This document shows, piece after piece, positions 16,167 to 25,090 of a stretch of DNA of 64,000 nt. The translations under genes and the position numbers were made by a program. The notes beneath the pieces are model-generated. The model was given only the letters and a program-made list of their open reading frames with translations, made no database searches and was not told where the DNA came from. Positions within the stretch are counted from its first letter, which is position 1, and every line of letters begins with the position of its first letter. Source of the stretch: a virus; the IMG/VR virus record IMGVR_UViG_3300026097_001223, positions 1 to 64,000 of that record. The stretch is one strand, 5' to 3'.

Positions 16167-16200
16167 CTTGAATTTTGGTAAATACTATCCGTAATTCAAG
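16167..16200 (+). promoter_or_regulatory. Late promoter framed by an 8-bp inverted repeat
   Basis: CTTGAATT (16167-16174) and AATTCAAG (16193-16200) enclose 18 bases that contain TAAATA (16179-16184). The ATG of the large fibre is at 16212. The rest of the 97-base gap (16115-16166) shows nothing else. Confidence 0.6.
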
Positions 16201-16211
16201 GAATTCATCAT

Positions 16212-19200
16212 ATGGCCATTACACGTATACACAATAACCAGATATCTGACAAATCCATTGTCGGTAGCGCCAAGATCAGTAACCAAACCGTTACTGCAAA
16301 CTTGATCGCTAACAATCTGGTGTACGATTCAAGTCTTACCGTAACAGGTAACCTCAGCGTACAAGGTAGTACAACTACACTTGATACTGTCAGCACAGTA
16401 ATTGAAGATCCTACGCTACTCTTAGCAAAAGATCAAACTGGCAGTCCAACTACAGATATCGGATTTATCGGTGAACGTGGTGACGAAACAAATATTGCTT
16501 TTGTGTGGGACGAAAGCGAAGACGTATTCGTAACGGCGTTTACAACAGATTCAGATGTTAATACCGCAATCACAGTAAGCAGTATTGCTAGCTTCAAAAC
16601 ACTTGATGCTAACATCACTGGCAATGCTGAAGTAGGCGGCGACCTAACACTCACTGGTAACATTGCAGGCGATTTAAATGTCACTGGCAACATCGAAGGC
16701 AGTAACCTTATTTCAAATGGTGTTGTAAGTGCAACAGGCAACGTCAGCGGTTCAAACATCATAACAACTGGCATCGTAAGTGCAACTGGTAACGTAAGTG
16801 GTGGTAACATCTCTACAGCTGGTGCAGTAGATGCAGACACAGTTACAGCCACTGGCAACGTAGCCGGCGGTAACATTACAACGGGCGGCGCGGTAGCCGC
16901 TACTGGTAATGTAACAGGTGGTAACTTGATCACAGCAGGTGACGTAGAAGCAGCCACTGGTACTATCACTGATTTGGATGGTGATACAGCCACATTTACA
17001 GGTAATGTAAGTGGTGGTAACATCTCTACAGCAGGTGTTGTTTCAGCAACTGGTAACGTAACAGGTGGAAACATCACAACAGCAGGCGACGTAGAAGCAG
17101 CCACTGGTACAATTGCTACACTTGATGGTACAACTGCCACATTCACTGGTAACGTTGACGGCGATAATCTAAACGCAACTAACAAAGTTACAGCAGGCGA
17201 CACAGTTGAAGCCACTGGTAATGTAATTGGTGGTAACATTACTACAGCAGGTAGTGTTGATGCTACTGGTAACCTAACAGGCGGAAACGTTGTTTCTAGC
17301 GGTGACGTATCAACTGTAACAGTAACAGCCACTGGTAACGTAGCAGGTGGTAACTTGACAACCGGCGGTGTTGTTGATGCTACTGGAAACGTTGAAGGTG
17401 CTAACTTCTTAACAGGTGGCACTGTAGATGCAACTGGTAATGTAGACGGTGGTAACATTAACACAGGTGGTGTTGTTGTTGCTACAGGAAACATTGATGG
17501 TGGAAACATTAACACAGCTGGTGTTGTCGAAGCTACTGGTAACGTAGCAGGTGGTAACTTGACCACTGCTGGCGAAGTAGATGCTACAGGTAATGTAAAC
17601 GGTGGAAATGTTGTTTCTGGCGGTGATGTATCAACTGTAACAGTAACAGCCACAGGCAATGTTGAAGGTGCTAACCTTGTAACAGCAGGTGACGTAACAA
17701 CAGCAACTGTCACAGCAAGTGGCAACATTGAAGGCGGTAACATCTCTACAGCAGGTGATGTGGACGCAGCCACTGGTACTATTGCTACACTAGACGGTAC
17801 AACTGCCTCATTCACAGGTAATGTAAGTGGCGGTAACATCTCTACAGCAGGTGACGTAGAAGCAGCCACTGGTACTATCACTGATTTGGATGGTGATACA
17901 GCCTCATTCACAGGTAATGTAAGTGGCGGTAACATTGCTACAGCAGGTGTTGTTTCAGCAACTGGTAACGTAACAGGTGGTAACTTAATTACTGCTGGTA
18001 CAGTAGATGCTACTGGTAACGTAACAGGTGGCAACTTGTCCACAGCAGGTGATGTAGAAGCAGCCACTGGTACTATCACTGATTTAGATGGTGACACAGC
18101 TACATTTACAGGTAACGTAAGTGGCGGTAACATCTCTACAGCAGGTGCGTTTGAAGCAGGTAGCGCAGACGTTTCAGGCAATGTTGATGCTGACAACGTA
18201 AACACTGATCAAGTCACAAGTAACAACGGTGATTTAACACTTACAGCACAAGCTGGCAACAACAGTGTAGTACTTGAAGCCACTGGCACTGGAACTATTA
18301 GTGCAAACAGCACAAGAATCACTAACCTTGCTGAACCAACTCAAGCCACAGATGCCACTACCAAGCAGTATGTAGATGGTGTTGCACAAGGTCTTGATAT
18401 CAAAGGCAGTGTTAAAGCCGCTACAACAGCAGCATTAGCAAGCTTCACTTACGACAACGGCACAGATGGTGTAGGTGCAACTATCACAGCAGACGCAAAT
18501 GGTGCACTTGAGATCGACGGTGTTACTATTGCAGACGACGACATTGTTCTTATCAAGAACGAAGCAGGTGCAAATGCTCCTTATAATGGTATCTATGTAG
18601 CTACAGAAGCAGGCGATGCTTCAACTGCATTTGTTCTTACTCGAGCAACAAACTTCGATGTTGGCACCGAAATGCCAGGAGGTTTTGTTTTTGTCGAGCA
18701 AGGAACCACCAACGAAGATGCTGGATTTGTTTGTACAACTGACAGTCCTGTTACTGTAGGAACTACAGATATTACGTTTGAGCAGTTCTCAGGTGCAGGT
18801 AGTATTGTTGCAGGCGAAGGTTTAGCTAAGTCTGGTAATGAAATTTCTGCTAATGTCGATGATGAAACAACTGCAATTGTAGCAGATACAATTGTTGTAA
18901 AAGCAAGTGCAAATCTAACAACTCCAAATATCGGAAATGCTACAGGTAATAGTCTAACACTAACTGGTAACGGCCAGATTGATGCAACTACACTTGAACT
19001 AAGTTCAGATGCCAACATAGGTGGCGCAGTAGATGCAACTGGTAATGTCACAGGTGGTAATTTAATCACTGCTGGTGATGTAGAAGCAGCCACTGGTACT
19101 ATCACTGATTTGGATGGCGACACAGCAACATTCACAGGTAATGTTGAAGGTGGTAACTTGATCACTGCTGGTGCTATTGATGCAACTGGTAACGTAACAG

Positions 19201-22106
19201 GTGGCAACTTGTCCACAGCAGGTGATGTAGAAGCAGCCACTGGTACAATTGCTACACTTGATGGTACAACTGCCACATTCACTGGTAATGTAAGCGGTGG
19301 AAACCTAACCACAGCAGGCGACGTAGAAGCAGCCACTGGTACTATCACTGATTTGGATGGCGACACAGCAACATTCACAGGTAATGTTGAAGGTGGTAAC
19401 TTGGTTACTGCTGGTGATGTAACAACTGCAACTGTCACAGCAACTGGTAATGTAGACGGCGGAAACATTAACACAGGTGGTGTTGTTGTTGCTACTGGTA
19501 ACGTAAGTGGTGGTAACTTGTTATCATCAGGCATTGTCCAAGCTACTGGCAACGTAGACGGTGGTAACATCACTACAGCTGGTGTTGTTGATGCAACAGG
19601 TGATATTACGTCACTGGGCAATGTTACAGGAGCTAACCTAGTTACAGGTGGCATAGTAGATGCAACAGGTAACGTAAGTGGTGGAAACATCACTACAGGT
19701 GGTGTTGTTGAAGCTACTGGTAACGTAGCAGGTGGAAACATCACTACAGCAGGTGTAGTAGACGCTACTGGTAATGTTGATGGTGGTAACATTAACACAG
19801 CTGGTATTGTGTCAGCCACAGGCAATGTCACTGGCGGTAACTTGCTCACTGGCGGGTTTGTTGAAGCAACTGGCAATGTAGCAGGTGGAAACATCACTAC
19901 AGCTGGTACAGTAGATGCAACTGGTAATGTCACAGGTGGTAATTTAATCACTGCTGGTGATGTAGAAGCAGCCACTGGTACTATTGCTACACTTGATGGT
20001 ACAACTGCCTCATTCACAGGTAATGTTGAAGGTGGTAACTTGATCACTGCTGGTGCTATTGATGCAACTGGTAACGTAACAGGCGGTAACTTGATTACTG
20101 CTGGTACAGTTGACGCTACTGGTAACGTAACAGGCGGTAATTTGATCACAGCAGGTGACGTAGAAGCAGCCACTGGTACAATTGCCACACTAGACGGTAC
20201 AACTGCTACATTCACAGGTAACGTTGAAGGTGGTAACTTGATCACTGCTGGTGCTGTTGAAAGTGCAAGTGTTGACGCAAGTGGTGCTATTGTAGGTGAT
20301 ACAATTGAAGCAAATACAAGTGCTACACTGGCAAGTGCGGCTGTAAGTGATTTGACTGATAACCGTGTTGTTATTGCTGGTACAAGTGGTGAGCTTGAAG
20401 ACGATGCTAACTTTACGTTTGACGGAAGTGTGCTAACAGTTTCGGCTAATGCTAGCGTATCTGGCACAGCTGACGTACAAACAGCATTAATGGTAGGCGA
20501 CGTACTAGCTAACTTAACTTCTGATGTTACACTCGAAGTTGCAAGCAACGACAGTATGTTGATTCCAGTTGGTACTACTGCACAAAGACCAGGTTCTCCA
20601 GTAACTGGTATGGTACGATTCAATACCACAACCAATAACCTAGAGTTCTATGACAATGACAGTTGGGAAACTGCAGGTAGTGCGTTTACAGTTGTAACAT
20701 CTGACACATTCACAGGTGATGGATCGACCACAGCGTTTACGCTAGCGGCAGAACAAACAACCAACAGTGTGTTAGTGTTCATAAACGGTGTGAGTCAGGA
20801 GCCAGGTACAGCTTACAGTGTAAGTGGTACTACTATTACGTTCACTGAAGCACCAGTTGACACAGATGAAATTGAAGTTCGAGGTATTACAACTACTAGT
20901 ACAGTAGGTGGATTAAGTACTGGAAACATCAGTTTTGAAGGTAATACTGCTGCAGGAGCGTGGGACACAACTGGTCACATCCTACCAACTGCTAACGTAA
21001 CATACGACTTGGGCAGTTTAACCAAGCAGTGGCGAGACGTGTACGTTGGACCAGGATCACTTTATGTTAACGGTCAGAAGGTTCTTGAAGATGATTCGGG
21101 AACAATCACTGTACAAGCTGATGAAGATCAAGGACTCACAGTTAAGACCAGCGGTACTGGTGTAACCACAGTACAAAGTGCTGCAGGATTGAACCTAACT
21201 GCTACTGGATCAGCAGATATCACACTCACAACTGGCACTGGCCAGATTGAAGTAGAAGGTGATATTGTACTGGGCAATGGTTATTCACTGAGCCAAGCCG
21301 GCGGCGGCGATATGCAAGTAACTGACAATGTTGATTACAACAACAACAACCTGTCTAACATTGCAAACGTTGAAGCAGGCAATTTGACTATGAGTGGTGA
21401 CACTATTAGCAGTGTTCACAACATAATCAATATTGATCCAAGCACAGTTGGCGCAGGCGGTACAGTGATCATTGAAGGTAACCTTCAAGTTACCGGTACA
21501 ACAACCACAGTTGACAGTACAACCGTTACTATTAACGATATTGCTATTAATGTTGCTAACAATGCTAGTACATCATCTGAAGCAAACGGCGGTGGATTAA
21601 AAGTTGGTCCTGTAGGCAGTGAGTATGCTACATTTACATTTGACAACAGTAATACCAGACTGGTATCAAGTGTTGATGTACAAGCAGATACATTCCATGG
21701 TAACCTAACTGGTACTGCAACACAAGCTGAATACGCTGACTTGGCAGAGAATTACTCAGCAGATGCTGACTATGAGCCAGGTACTGTTGTATGCTTTGGC
21801 GGCGACGCAGAAGTAACAGTGTGTGAACATGAAAATGATCACAGAGTAGCAGGCGTAATTACCACAAATCCAGCTCACTTGATGAACAGCGCAATTGAAG
21901 CTGATCATGTAGCAGGCGTAGCTCTTACAGGTCGTGTACCGTGTAAGGTTACAGGCCCAGTTGCAAAAGGTGACTTGATGGTATCGGCAGGAAATGGCAC
22001 AGCGAAAGCTAACAATACGCCAAATCCAGGTACTATTATTGGTAAGGCACTGGAAAACTTTGACGGCACAGAAGGTGTTATTGAAGTAGTGGTTGGTCGT
22101 TTCTAA
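16212..22106 (+). CDS. Giant repeat tail fibre with C-terminal peptidase-G2-like domain
   Basis: 1964 residues, the largest protein here. Order: head module (1-130, ending in the TTDIGFIGERG...WDES block); shaft of 14-residue repeats (~145-665); a central domain with DATTKQYVDG (~715-725) and AQGLDIKGSV that I know from many phage fibres; second repeat block (~935-1355); modules A and B (~1455-1565); then ADLAENYSADADYEPGTVV (about 1840) to the end, resembling the peptidase G2/intramolecular-chaperone autoprocessing domain of phage spikes. In that family the C-terminal domain helps trimerise the shaft and is cut off. This should be a long receptor-binding fibre. Confidence 0.8.
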   Translation: MAITRIHNNQISDKSIVGSAKISNQTVTANLIANNLVYDSSLTVTGNLSVQGSTTTLDTVSTVIEDPTLLLAKDQTGSPTTDIGFIGERGDETNIAFVWDESEDVFVTAFTTDSDVNTAITVSSIASFKTLDANITGNAEVGGDLTLTGNIAGDLNVTGNIEGSNLISNGVVSATGNVSGSNIITTGIVSATGNVSGGNISTAGAVDADTVTATGNVAGGNITTGGAVAATGNVTGGNLITAGDVEAATGTITDLDGDTATFTGNVSGGNISTAGVVSATGNVTGGNITTAGDVEAATGTIATLDGTTATFTGNVDGDNLNATNKVTAGDTVEATGNVIGGNITTAGSVDATGNLTGGNVVSSGDVSTVTVTATGNVAGGNLTTGGVVDATGNVEGANFLTGGTVDATGNVDGGNINTGGVVVATGNIDGGNINTAGVVEATGNVAGGNLTTAGEVDATGNVNGGNVVSGGDVSTVTVTATGNVEGANLVTAGDVTTATVTASGNIEGGNISTAGDVDAATGTIATLDGTTASFTGNVSGGNISTAGDVEAATGTITDLDGDTASFTGNVSGGNIATAGVVSATGNVTGGNLITAGTVDATGNVTGGNLSTAGDVEAATGTITDLDGDTATFTGNVSGGNISTAGAFEAGSADVSGNVDADNVNTDQVTSNNGDLTLTAQAGNNSVVLEATGTGTISANSTRITNLAEPTQATDATTKQYVDGVAQGLDIKGSVKAATTAALASFTYDNGTDGVGATITADANGALEIDGVTIADDDIVLIKNEAGANAPYNGIYVATEAGDASTAFVLTRATNFDVGTEMPGGFVFVEQGTTNEDAGFVCTTDSPVTVGTTDITFEQFSGAGSIVAGEGLAKSGNEISANVDDETTAIVADTIVVKASANLTTPNIGNATGNSLTLTGNGQIDATTLELSSDANIGGAVDATGNVTGGNLITAGDVEAATGTITDLDGDTATFTGNVEGGNLITAGAIDATGNVTGGNLSTAGDVEAATGTIATLDGTTATFTGNVSGGNLTTAGDVEAATGTITDLDGDTATFTGNVEGGNLVTAGDVTTATVTATGNVDGGNINTGGVVVATGNVSGGNLLSSGIVQATGNVDGGNITTAGVVDATGDITSLGNVTGANLVTGGIVDATGNVSGGNITTGGVVEATGNVAGGNITTAGVVDATGNVDGGNINTAGIVSATGNVTGGNLLTGGFVEATGNVAGGNITTAGTVDATGNVTGGNLITAGDVEAATGTIATLDGTTASFTGNVEGGNLITAGAIDATGNVTGGNLITAGTVDATGNVTGGNLITAGDVEAATGTIATLDGTTATFTGNVEGGNLITAGAVESASVDASGAIVGDTIEANTSATLASAAVSDLTDNRVVIAGTSGELEDDANFTFDGSVLTVSANASVSGTADVQTALMVGDVLANLTSDVTLEVASNDSMLIPVGTTAQRPGSPVTGMVRFNTTTNNLEFYDNDSWETAGSAFTVVTSDTFTGDGSTTAFTLAAEQTTNSVLVFINGVSQEPGTAYSVSGTTITFTEAPVDTDEIEVRGITTTSTVGGLSTGNISFEGNTAAGAWDTTGHILPTANVTYDLGSLTKQWRDVYVGPGSLYVNGQKVLEDDSGTITVQADEDQGLTVKTSGTGVTTVQSAAGLNLTATGSADITLTTGTGQIEVEGDIVLGNGYSLSQAGGGDMQVTDNVDYNNNNLSNIANVEAGNLTMSGDTISSVHNIINIDPSTVGAGGTVIIEGNLQVTGTTTTVDSTTVTINDIAINVANNASTSSEANGGGLKVGPVGSEYATFTFDNSNTRLVSSVDVQADTFHGNLTGTATQAEYADLAENYSADADYEPGTVVCFGGDAEVTVCEHENDHRVAGVITTNPAHLMNSAIEADHVAGVALTGRVPCKVTGPVAKGDLMVSAGNGTAKANNTPNPGTIIGKALENFDGTEGVIEVVVGRF
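16650..18210 (+). repeat. First shaft repeat block of the giant fibre
   Basis: Tandem 42-base units (ATGNVxGGNxxTAGxVx in protein) with repeated 90-100-base cassettes carrying AATGTITDLDGDTATF or AATGTIATLDGTTATF. Neighbouring units are nearly identical at the DNA level, so gain and loss by recombination is likely. Confidence 0.85.
19021..20270 (+). repeat. Second shaft repeat block of the giant fibre
   Basis: The same 42-base unit family as in the first block, including long stretches (for example around 19040-19140 and 19930-20030) that repeat almost exactly. The central non-repeat domain separates the two blocks. Confidence 0.85.
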
Positions 22107-22152
22107 GAAACGACCGCTATCTAAAAGGGTCTCTTCGGAGGCCCTTTTTTTT
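22095..22152 (+). terminator. Stop codon in a hairpin loop followed by a terminator
   Basis: GGTCGTTTC-TAA-GAAACGACC (22095-22115) is a perfect 9-bp stem whose three-base loop is the fibre gene's stop codon. A second stem, AAAAGGGTCTC / GAGGCCCTTTT with a TTCG loop and eight T (22123-22152), is the intrinsic terminator. Confidence 0.9.
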
Positions 22153-22155
22153 GGC

Positions 22156-22161
22156 TAAATA
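22156..22161 (+). promoter_or_regulatory. Late promoter of the glycine-rich fibre gene
   Basis: CTAAATAAT just after the terminator T-run, 26 bases before the ATG at 22188; AAGGAA precedes the ATG. Confidence 0.6.
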
Positions 22162-22187
22162 ATACATCAAAGGAACATAGGACACAT

Positions 22188-23948
22188 ATGGGCATTCGTC
22201 GCTTAACTACTTCTAATTTAGATACTACCTCGTCAGACTTTAAAGATCCTATTATACATGTTAATAGTAACGCATCTGGTGAAAATACCACTGACATTGG
22301 ATTTTTATTAGATCGAGGATCCAGCGGTAATATCGGCATTATTTGGGATGAGAGTGCAAATGAAGTTGTATTAATTGAAACCAGTGCTAATGCATCTGCA
22401 GAAGGAAATATTACAATAAGCAAATATGCCAATCTTTCTGTTGACAAGTTATCAATTGCAAATTCTACAATTCAGTTTCCAACTTCTGACGGAACCGATG
22501 GACAGGTTCTCGCCACTGACGGCAATGGCAACTTGTCATTTGCATCAGTGTCAGGAGGTAGTGGAGCAGACCTAACCGGTAATATAGACCTTGGCACCGA
22601 CAACACAAATACAATTACCTTTAACGGTCTCGTAGATAGCGATATCATACCCAGTGCCAATGTTACTTATAATCTAGGCAATGCTACAAATAGGTGGCAA
22701 GACCTATTCCTAGCAGGCAATACCATTGACCTAGGCGGTGCAAAAATTCAAACAGACACTGACAGCGGTGCTGTAGCAATTTTGCCTAAACCCACTGCTA
22801 ATGTTGCTAACCCTAAAGGTATTGTGTTTGCCGGCGACGGTACAGTAAAACCAGTGGAAACAACAGCAGGTGTAGTGAGTCAAGCAAACTTTACAGCAGC
22901 AGCTAGCAGTTCTGCAACATTGGCAGCAGTAGCATTGTACACCAACTCATCGTCTTTTCCATCAACAGGAAATGAAAATGGCGCTATGGCATTCGATCAA
23001 TCCACTAATCAACTTAGTGTCTGGGATGGAACAGAATGGGTTATAGTACAAGCTGTAAATGTAGCATCTATTGGTAAAAGCGATTCTATTACAGCTGAAG
23101 TAATTGACGGCTATGAGTATTATGTATATACGGGTACAGGAACATTCACTGTCACGCAAGCTGGAACATTTGATGTATTAATGGTTGGCGGTGGTGGTGC
23201 AACTTATGAAGGTGGTGCTGTACCGCCTGGAGCTGCTGGCGGGGGTGAGGTAAAATATGGCGAGGCTATTCTTCCTGTTGGATCTCATACAGTAGTTATC
23301 GGAGCTGGTGGAACGGGACAAGCCGTGCAATCAGTGAACTTTGCAGGTGGAGACACTACAATTACTGTCGGCGGTGTTACTGTTACCGCTAAAGGCGGTG
23401 GTGGCGGAGGCTACTATGAGGATGGATTTGATGGCGGATCTGGCGGTGCTGGCGGATACGGCGGGACATCAAGTGGTGCAGTATTAGCATCGAATACTTC
23501 AGCTGGTCTGTGGGCAGTTATGTCAGGTCACGGTAACTTAGCTGGTAGCGCAGGAGGCATCACTCAAGGTGCAGCTGGCGGCGGTGGTGCCGGAACCGCT
23601 GGTAAAGACGGTGGTTTTACCGGCAACCTTGGTGATGGTGGCGATGGCGGCGATGGTCTATACCTAGCAGACTACCAATACTGGGGTGAAAATGGATACT
23701 ATGGTGGAGGTGGCGGCGGAGCTTGTGAATATACTCCAGTTGCAGAAGACATTGGTGGTCTTGGCGGTAAAGGTGGTGGTGGATCTGGTCAGAACGGTGA
23801 TGATACATATAGAAACGGACCGTTTGGTGAATCAAGAACCGATTGTAATGGATTACCAAATACAGGTGGCGGATCCGGTTCGTACGAAGATGACACTCAG
23901 CAGATCAACGGTGGGTCTGGTATAGTAATTTTTAGGACGGTTGCATAA
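22188..23948 (+). CDS. Tail fibre/adhesin with glycine-rich receptor-binding tip
   Basis: 586 residues. The N-terminal part repeats the TTDIGF...RG...WDES head module of the giant fibre (residues ~45-70). A middle part has VTYNLGNATNRWQDLFL (about 163-180), also shared with the giant fibre. From about residue 330 a glycine-rich domain takes over (VLMVGGGGATYEGG ... GSGIVIFRTVA), with many G-G-G loops, the layout of phage adhesin tips such as T-even gp38 and related poly-glycine sandwich domains. That domain probably contacts the receptor and should vary among relatives. Confidence 0.75.
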   Translation: MGIRRLTTSNLDTTSSDFKDPIIHVNSNASGENTTDIGFLLDRGSSGNIGIIWDESANEVVLIETSANASAEGNITISKYANLSVDKLSIANSTIQFPTSDGTDGQVLATDGNGNLSFASVSGGSGADLTGNIDLGTDNTNTITFNGLVDSDIIPSANVTYNLGNATNRWQDLFLAGNTIDLGGAKIQTDTDSGAVAILPKPTANVANPKGIVFAGDGTVKPVETTAGVVSQANFTAAASSSATLAAVALYTNSSSFPSTGNENGAMAFDQSTNQLSVWDGTEWVIVQAVNVASIGKSDSITAEVIDGYEYYVYTGTGTFTVTQAGTFDVLMVGGGGATYEGGAVPPGAAGGGEVKYGEAILPVGSHTVVIGAGGTGQAVQSVNFAGGDTTITVGGVTVTAKGGGGGGYYEDGFDGGSGGAGGYGGTSSGAVLASNTSAGLWAVMSGHGNLAGSAGGITQGAAGGGGAGTAGKDGGFTGNLGDGGDGGDGLYLADYQYWGENGYYGGGGGGACEYTPVAEDIGGLGGKGGGGSGQNGDDTYRNGPFGESRTDCNGLPNTGGGSGSYEDDTQQINGGSGIVIFRTVA

Positions 23949-24310
23949 TGGCACATTTCGCAGAAGTAGATACACAAGGTAATGTATTAAGAGTGATTGT
24001 TGTTGATAATGACAAATTGCTTGATGAGAATGATAACGAATCGGAAGCTATTGGAAAACAATACTGCACTAATCTCTTAGGTGGGTATTGGATCCAAACA
24101 AGTTACAATGGTTCATTTCGTAAAAATTACGCTGGTCGAGGGTTTAAGTATGATCGTAATAGAAACGCTTTTATTCCACCTAAGCCGTTCGACTCGTGGG
24201 TTCTTAATGAGGATACCTGCAGGTGGGAAGCTCCTATACAGTACCCTGAAAACGGAGAAGCCTACAGCTGGAACGAAGAAACTCAACAATGGGATCTAAT
24301 AGATGAGTAG
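23948..24310 (+). CDS. Conserved fibre-linked protein of marine myoviruses
   Basis: 120 residues. The series MAHFAEVD, then VIVVDND, GGYWIQTSYNGSFRKNYAG, FIPPKPFDSWVLNEDTCRWEAP and YSWNEETQQW is one I know from proteins beside tail-fibre genes of cyanophages and pelagiphages. It is aromatic-rich and beta-structured, and the paired W-x-W-E/W-N-E-E-T motifs look like small repeating sheets. Probably a virion protein or fibre chaperone. Its ATG overlaps the preceding stop (TAATG-like, 23948), so it is coupled to the fibre gene. Confidence 0.65.
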   Translation: MAHFAEVDTQGNVLRVIVVDNDKLLDENDNESEAIGKQYCTNLLGGYWIQTSYNGSFRKNYAGRGFKYDRNRNAFIPPKPFDSWVLNEDTCRWEAPIQYPENGEAYSWNEETQQWDLIDE

Positions 24311-24425
24311 TAATGCTAGTATCATTTCAAGATTAATTCAGCCAAGATGTGTAGTCGGAAAGGCTTTGGAAAATTATAATAGCAACGATATTGGAACAAT
24401 AGAAGTTTTAGTAGGCAGTTTATAG
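24303..24425 (+). pseudogene. Stranded C-terminal fragment of a second autoprocessing fibre
   Basis: A 40-codon ORF. Its last 25 residues (V-V-G-K-A-L-E-N-Y ... G-T-I-E-V-L-V-G-S-L) line up with the very end of the 1964-residue fibre (I-I-G-K-A-L-E-N-F ... G-V-I-E-V-V-V-G-R-F). The first 15 residues show no match. It begins inside the last codons of the preceding gene in another frame and ends at the GTG of the next. It looks like the 3' remnant of a lost fibre gene, left by recombination; translation as a free peptide cannot be excluded. Confidence 0.7.
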
Positions 24426-25090
24426 TGCAAAAACATCTACAACGATACTACAAAGGCGAATATGTCTTAACAAACACTGTGATTCGCAATGGACGTAGAG
24501 AGCAAAAACGTGAATATATTGAAAATCCATTGATCAATCAACACATCAGCGGTAGAGCCGCTGTGATTGGCAATGGTAACAGTCGCATTGTTTTTGACAA
24601 ACGCATTCAACTATTGAACAATCACACAGGCGGCCTACTGGGCAGTAAAAGCATGCAGAGTTACGGCACTTATATAGATAATAAAATTTGCCCAAAGTTT
24701 GTTACTAGTAGCAATAAAGAATTCCTAGAACACTGTATATCAGAAAAACTAGATGAAGATAATCTTATCTTCAGCAATGTACGTAGATGTGTTGAATACC
24801 CAGGACATTTTTTCTTGATACCACATAATCCAGTGTTAACTGACACAGTGTCAGCTGTGTATCTTGCATGTTTTCACGAGCACAATGAAGTATACATGCT
24901 AGGGTTCGATCAGGATGTTGAATCAGTTTGGAGCAGTCAGACAACACAGTTAGAAAATCTCATACGCACCTACGACACTACAGAATTTATTTTTGTAACA
25001 GATCATAACACTGTGCCTGTTGAATTACAAAAACACTTAAACGTAGATAAAATCACCTATAGAGAATTTGTTATTCAAGCCGATGTTTGA
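24425..25090 (+). CDS. Rossmann-like protein with GNG-x-SR motif, second copy
   Basis: 221 residues from a GTG start overlapping the fragment's stop. AAVIGNGNSRIVFD (residues ~40-53) matches the GNG-x-SR loop of the 12480 gene, and VYMLGFDQDV (about 157-166) matches its VYLAGFDMGG; the end (TTEFIFVTDHNTVP) is also comparable. It has an extra basic N-terminal 38 residues (QKHLQRYYKGEYV). By analogy with MptE/DUF115 and GT42 enzymes it may bind a nucleotide or nucleotide sugar. It converges with and overlaps the Nudix gene by 16 bases. Confidence 0.55.
   Translation: MQKHLQRYYKGEYVLTNTVIRNGRREQKREYIENPLINQHISGRAAVIGNGNSRIVFDKRIQLLNNHTGGLLGSKSMQSYGTYIDNKICPKFVTSSNKEFLEHCISEKLDEDNLIFSNVRRCVEYPGHFFLIPHNPVLTDTVSAVYLACFHEHNEVYMLGFDQDVESVWSSQTTQLENLIRTYDTTEFIFVTDHNTVPVELQKHLNVDKITYREFVIQADV

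Noticed and set aside
16650-20270. CRISPR-like array
   Set aside because: Repeats are contiguous, in frame, code for a fibre shaft and have no unique spacers.
16433-20635. Long minus-strand ORFs (590 and 680 residues) opposite the giant fibre, and 323 residues opposite the 550-residue fibre
   Set aside because: They mirror the in-frame repeats: the repeated sense codons contain no antisense stop, so openness is copied with every unit. They lack ribosome sites and give Pro/Val/Ser-rich nonsense repeats.
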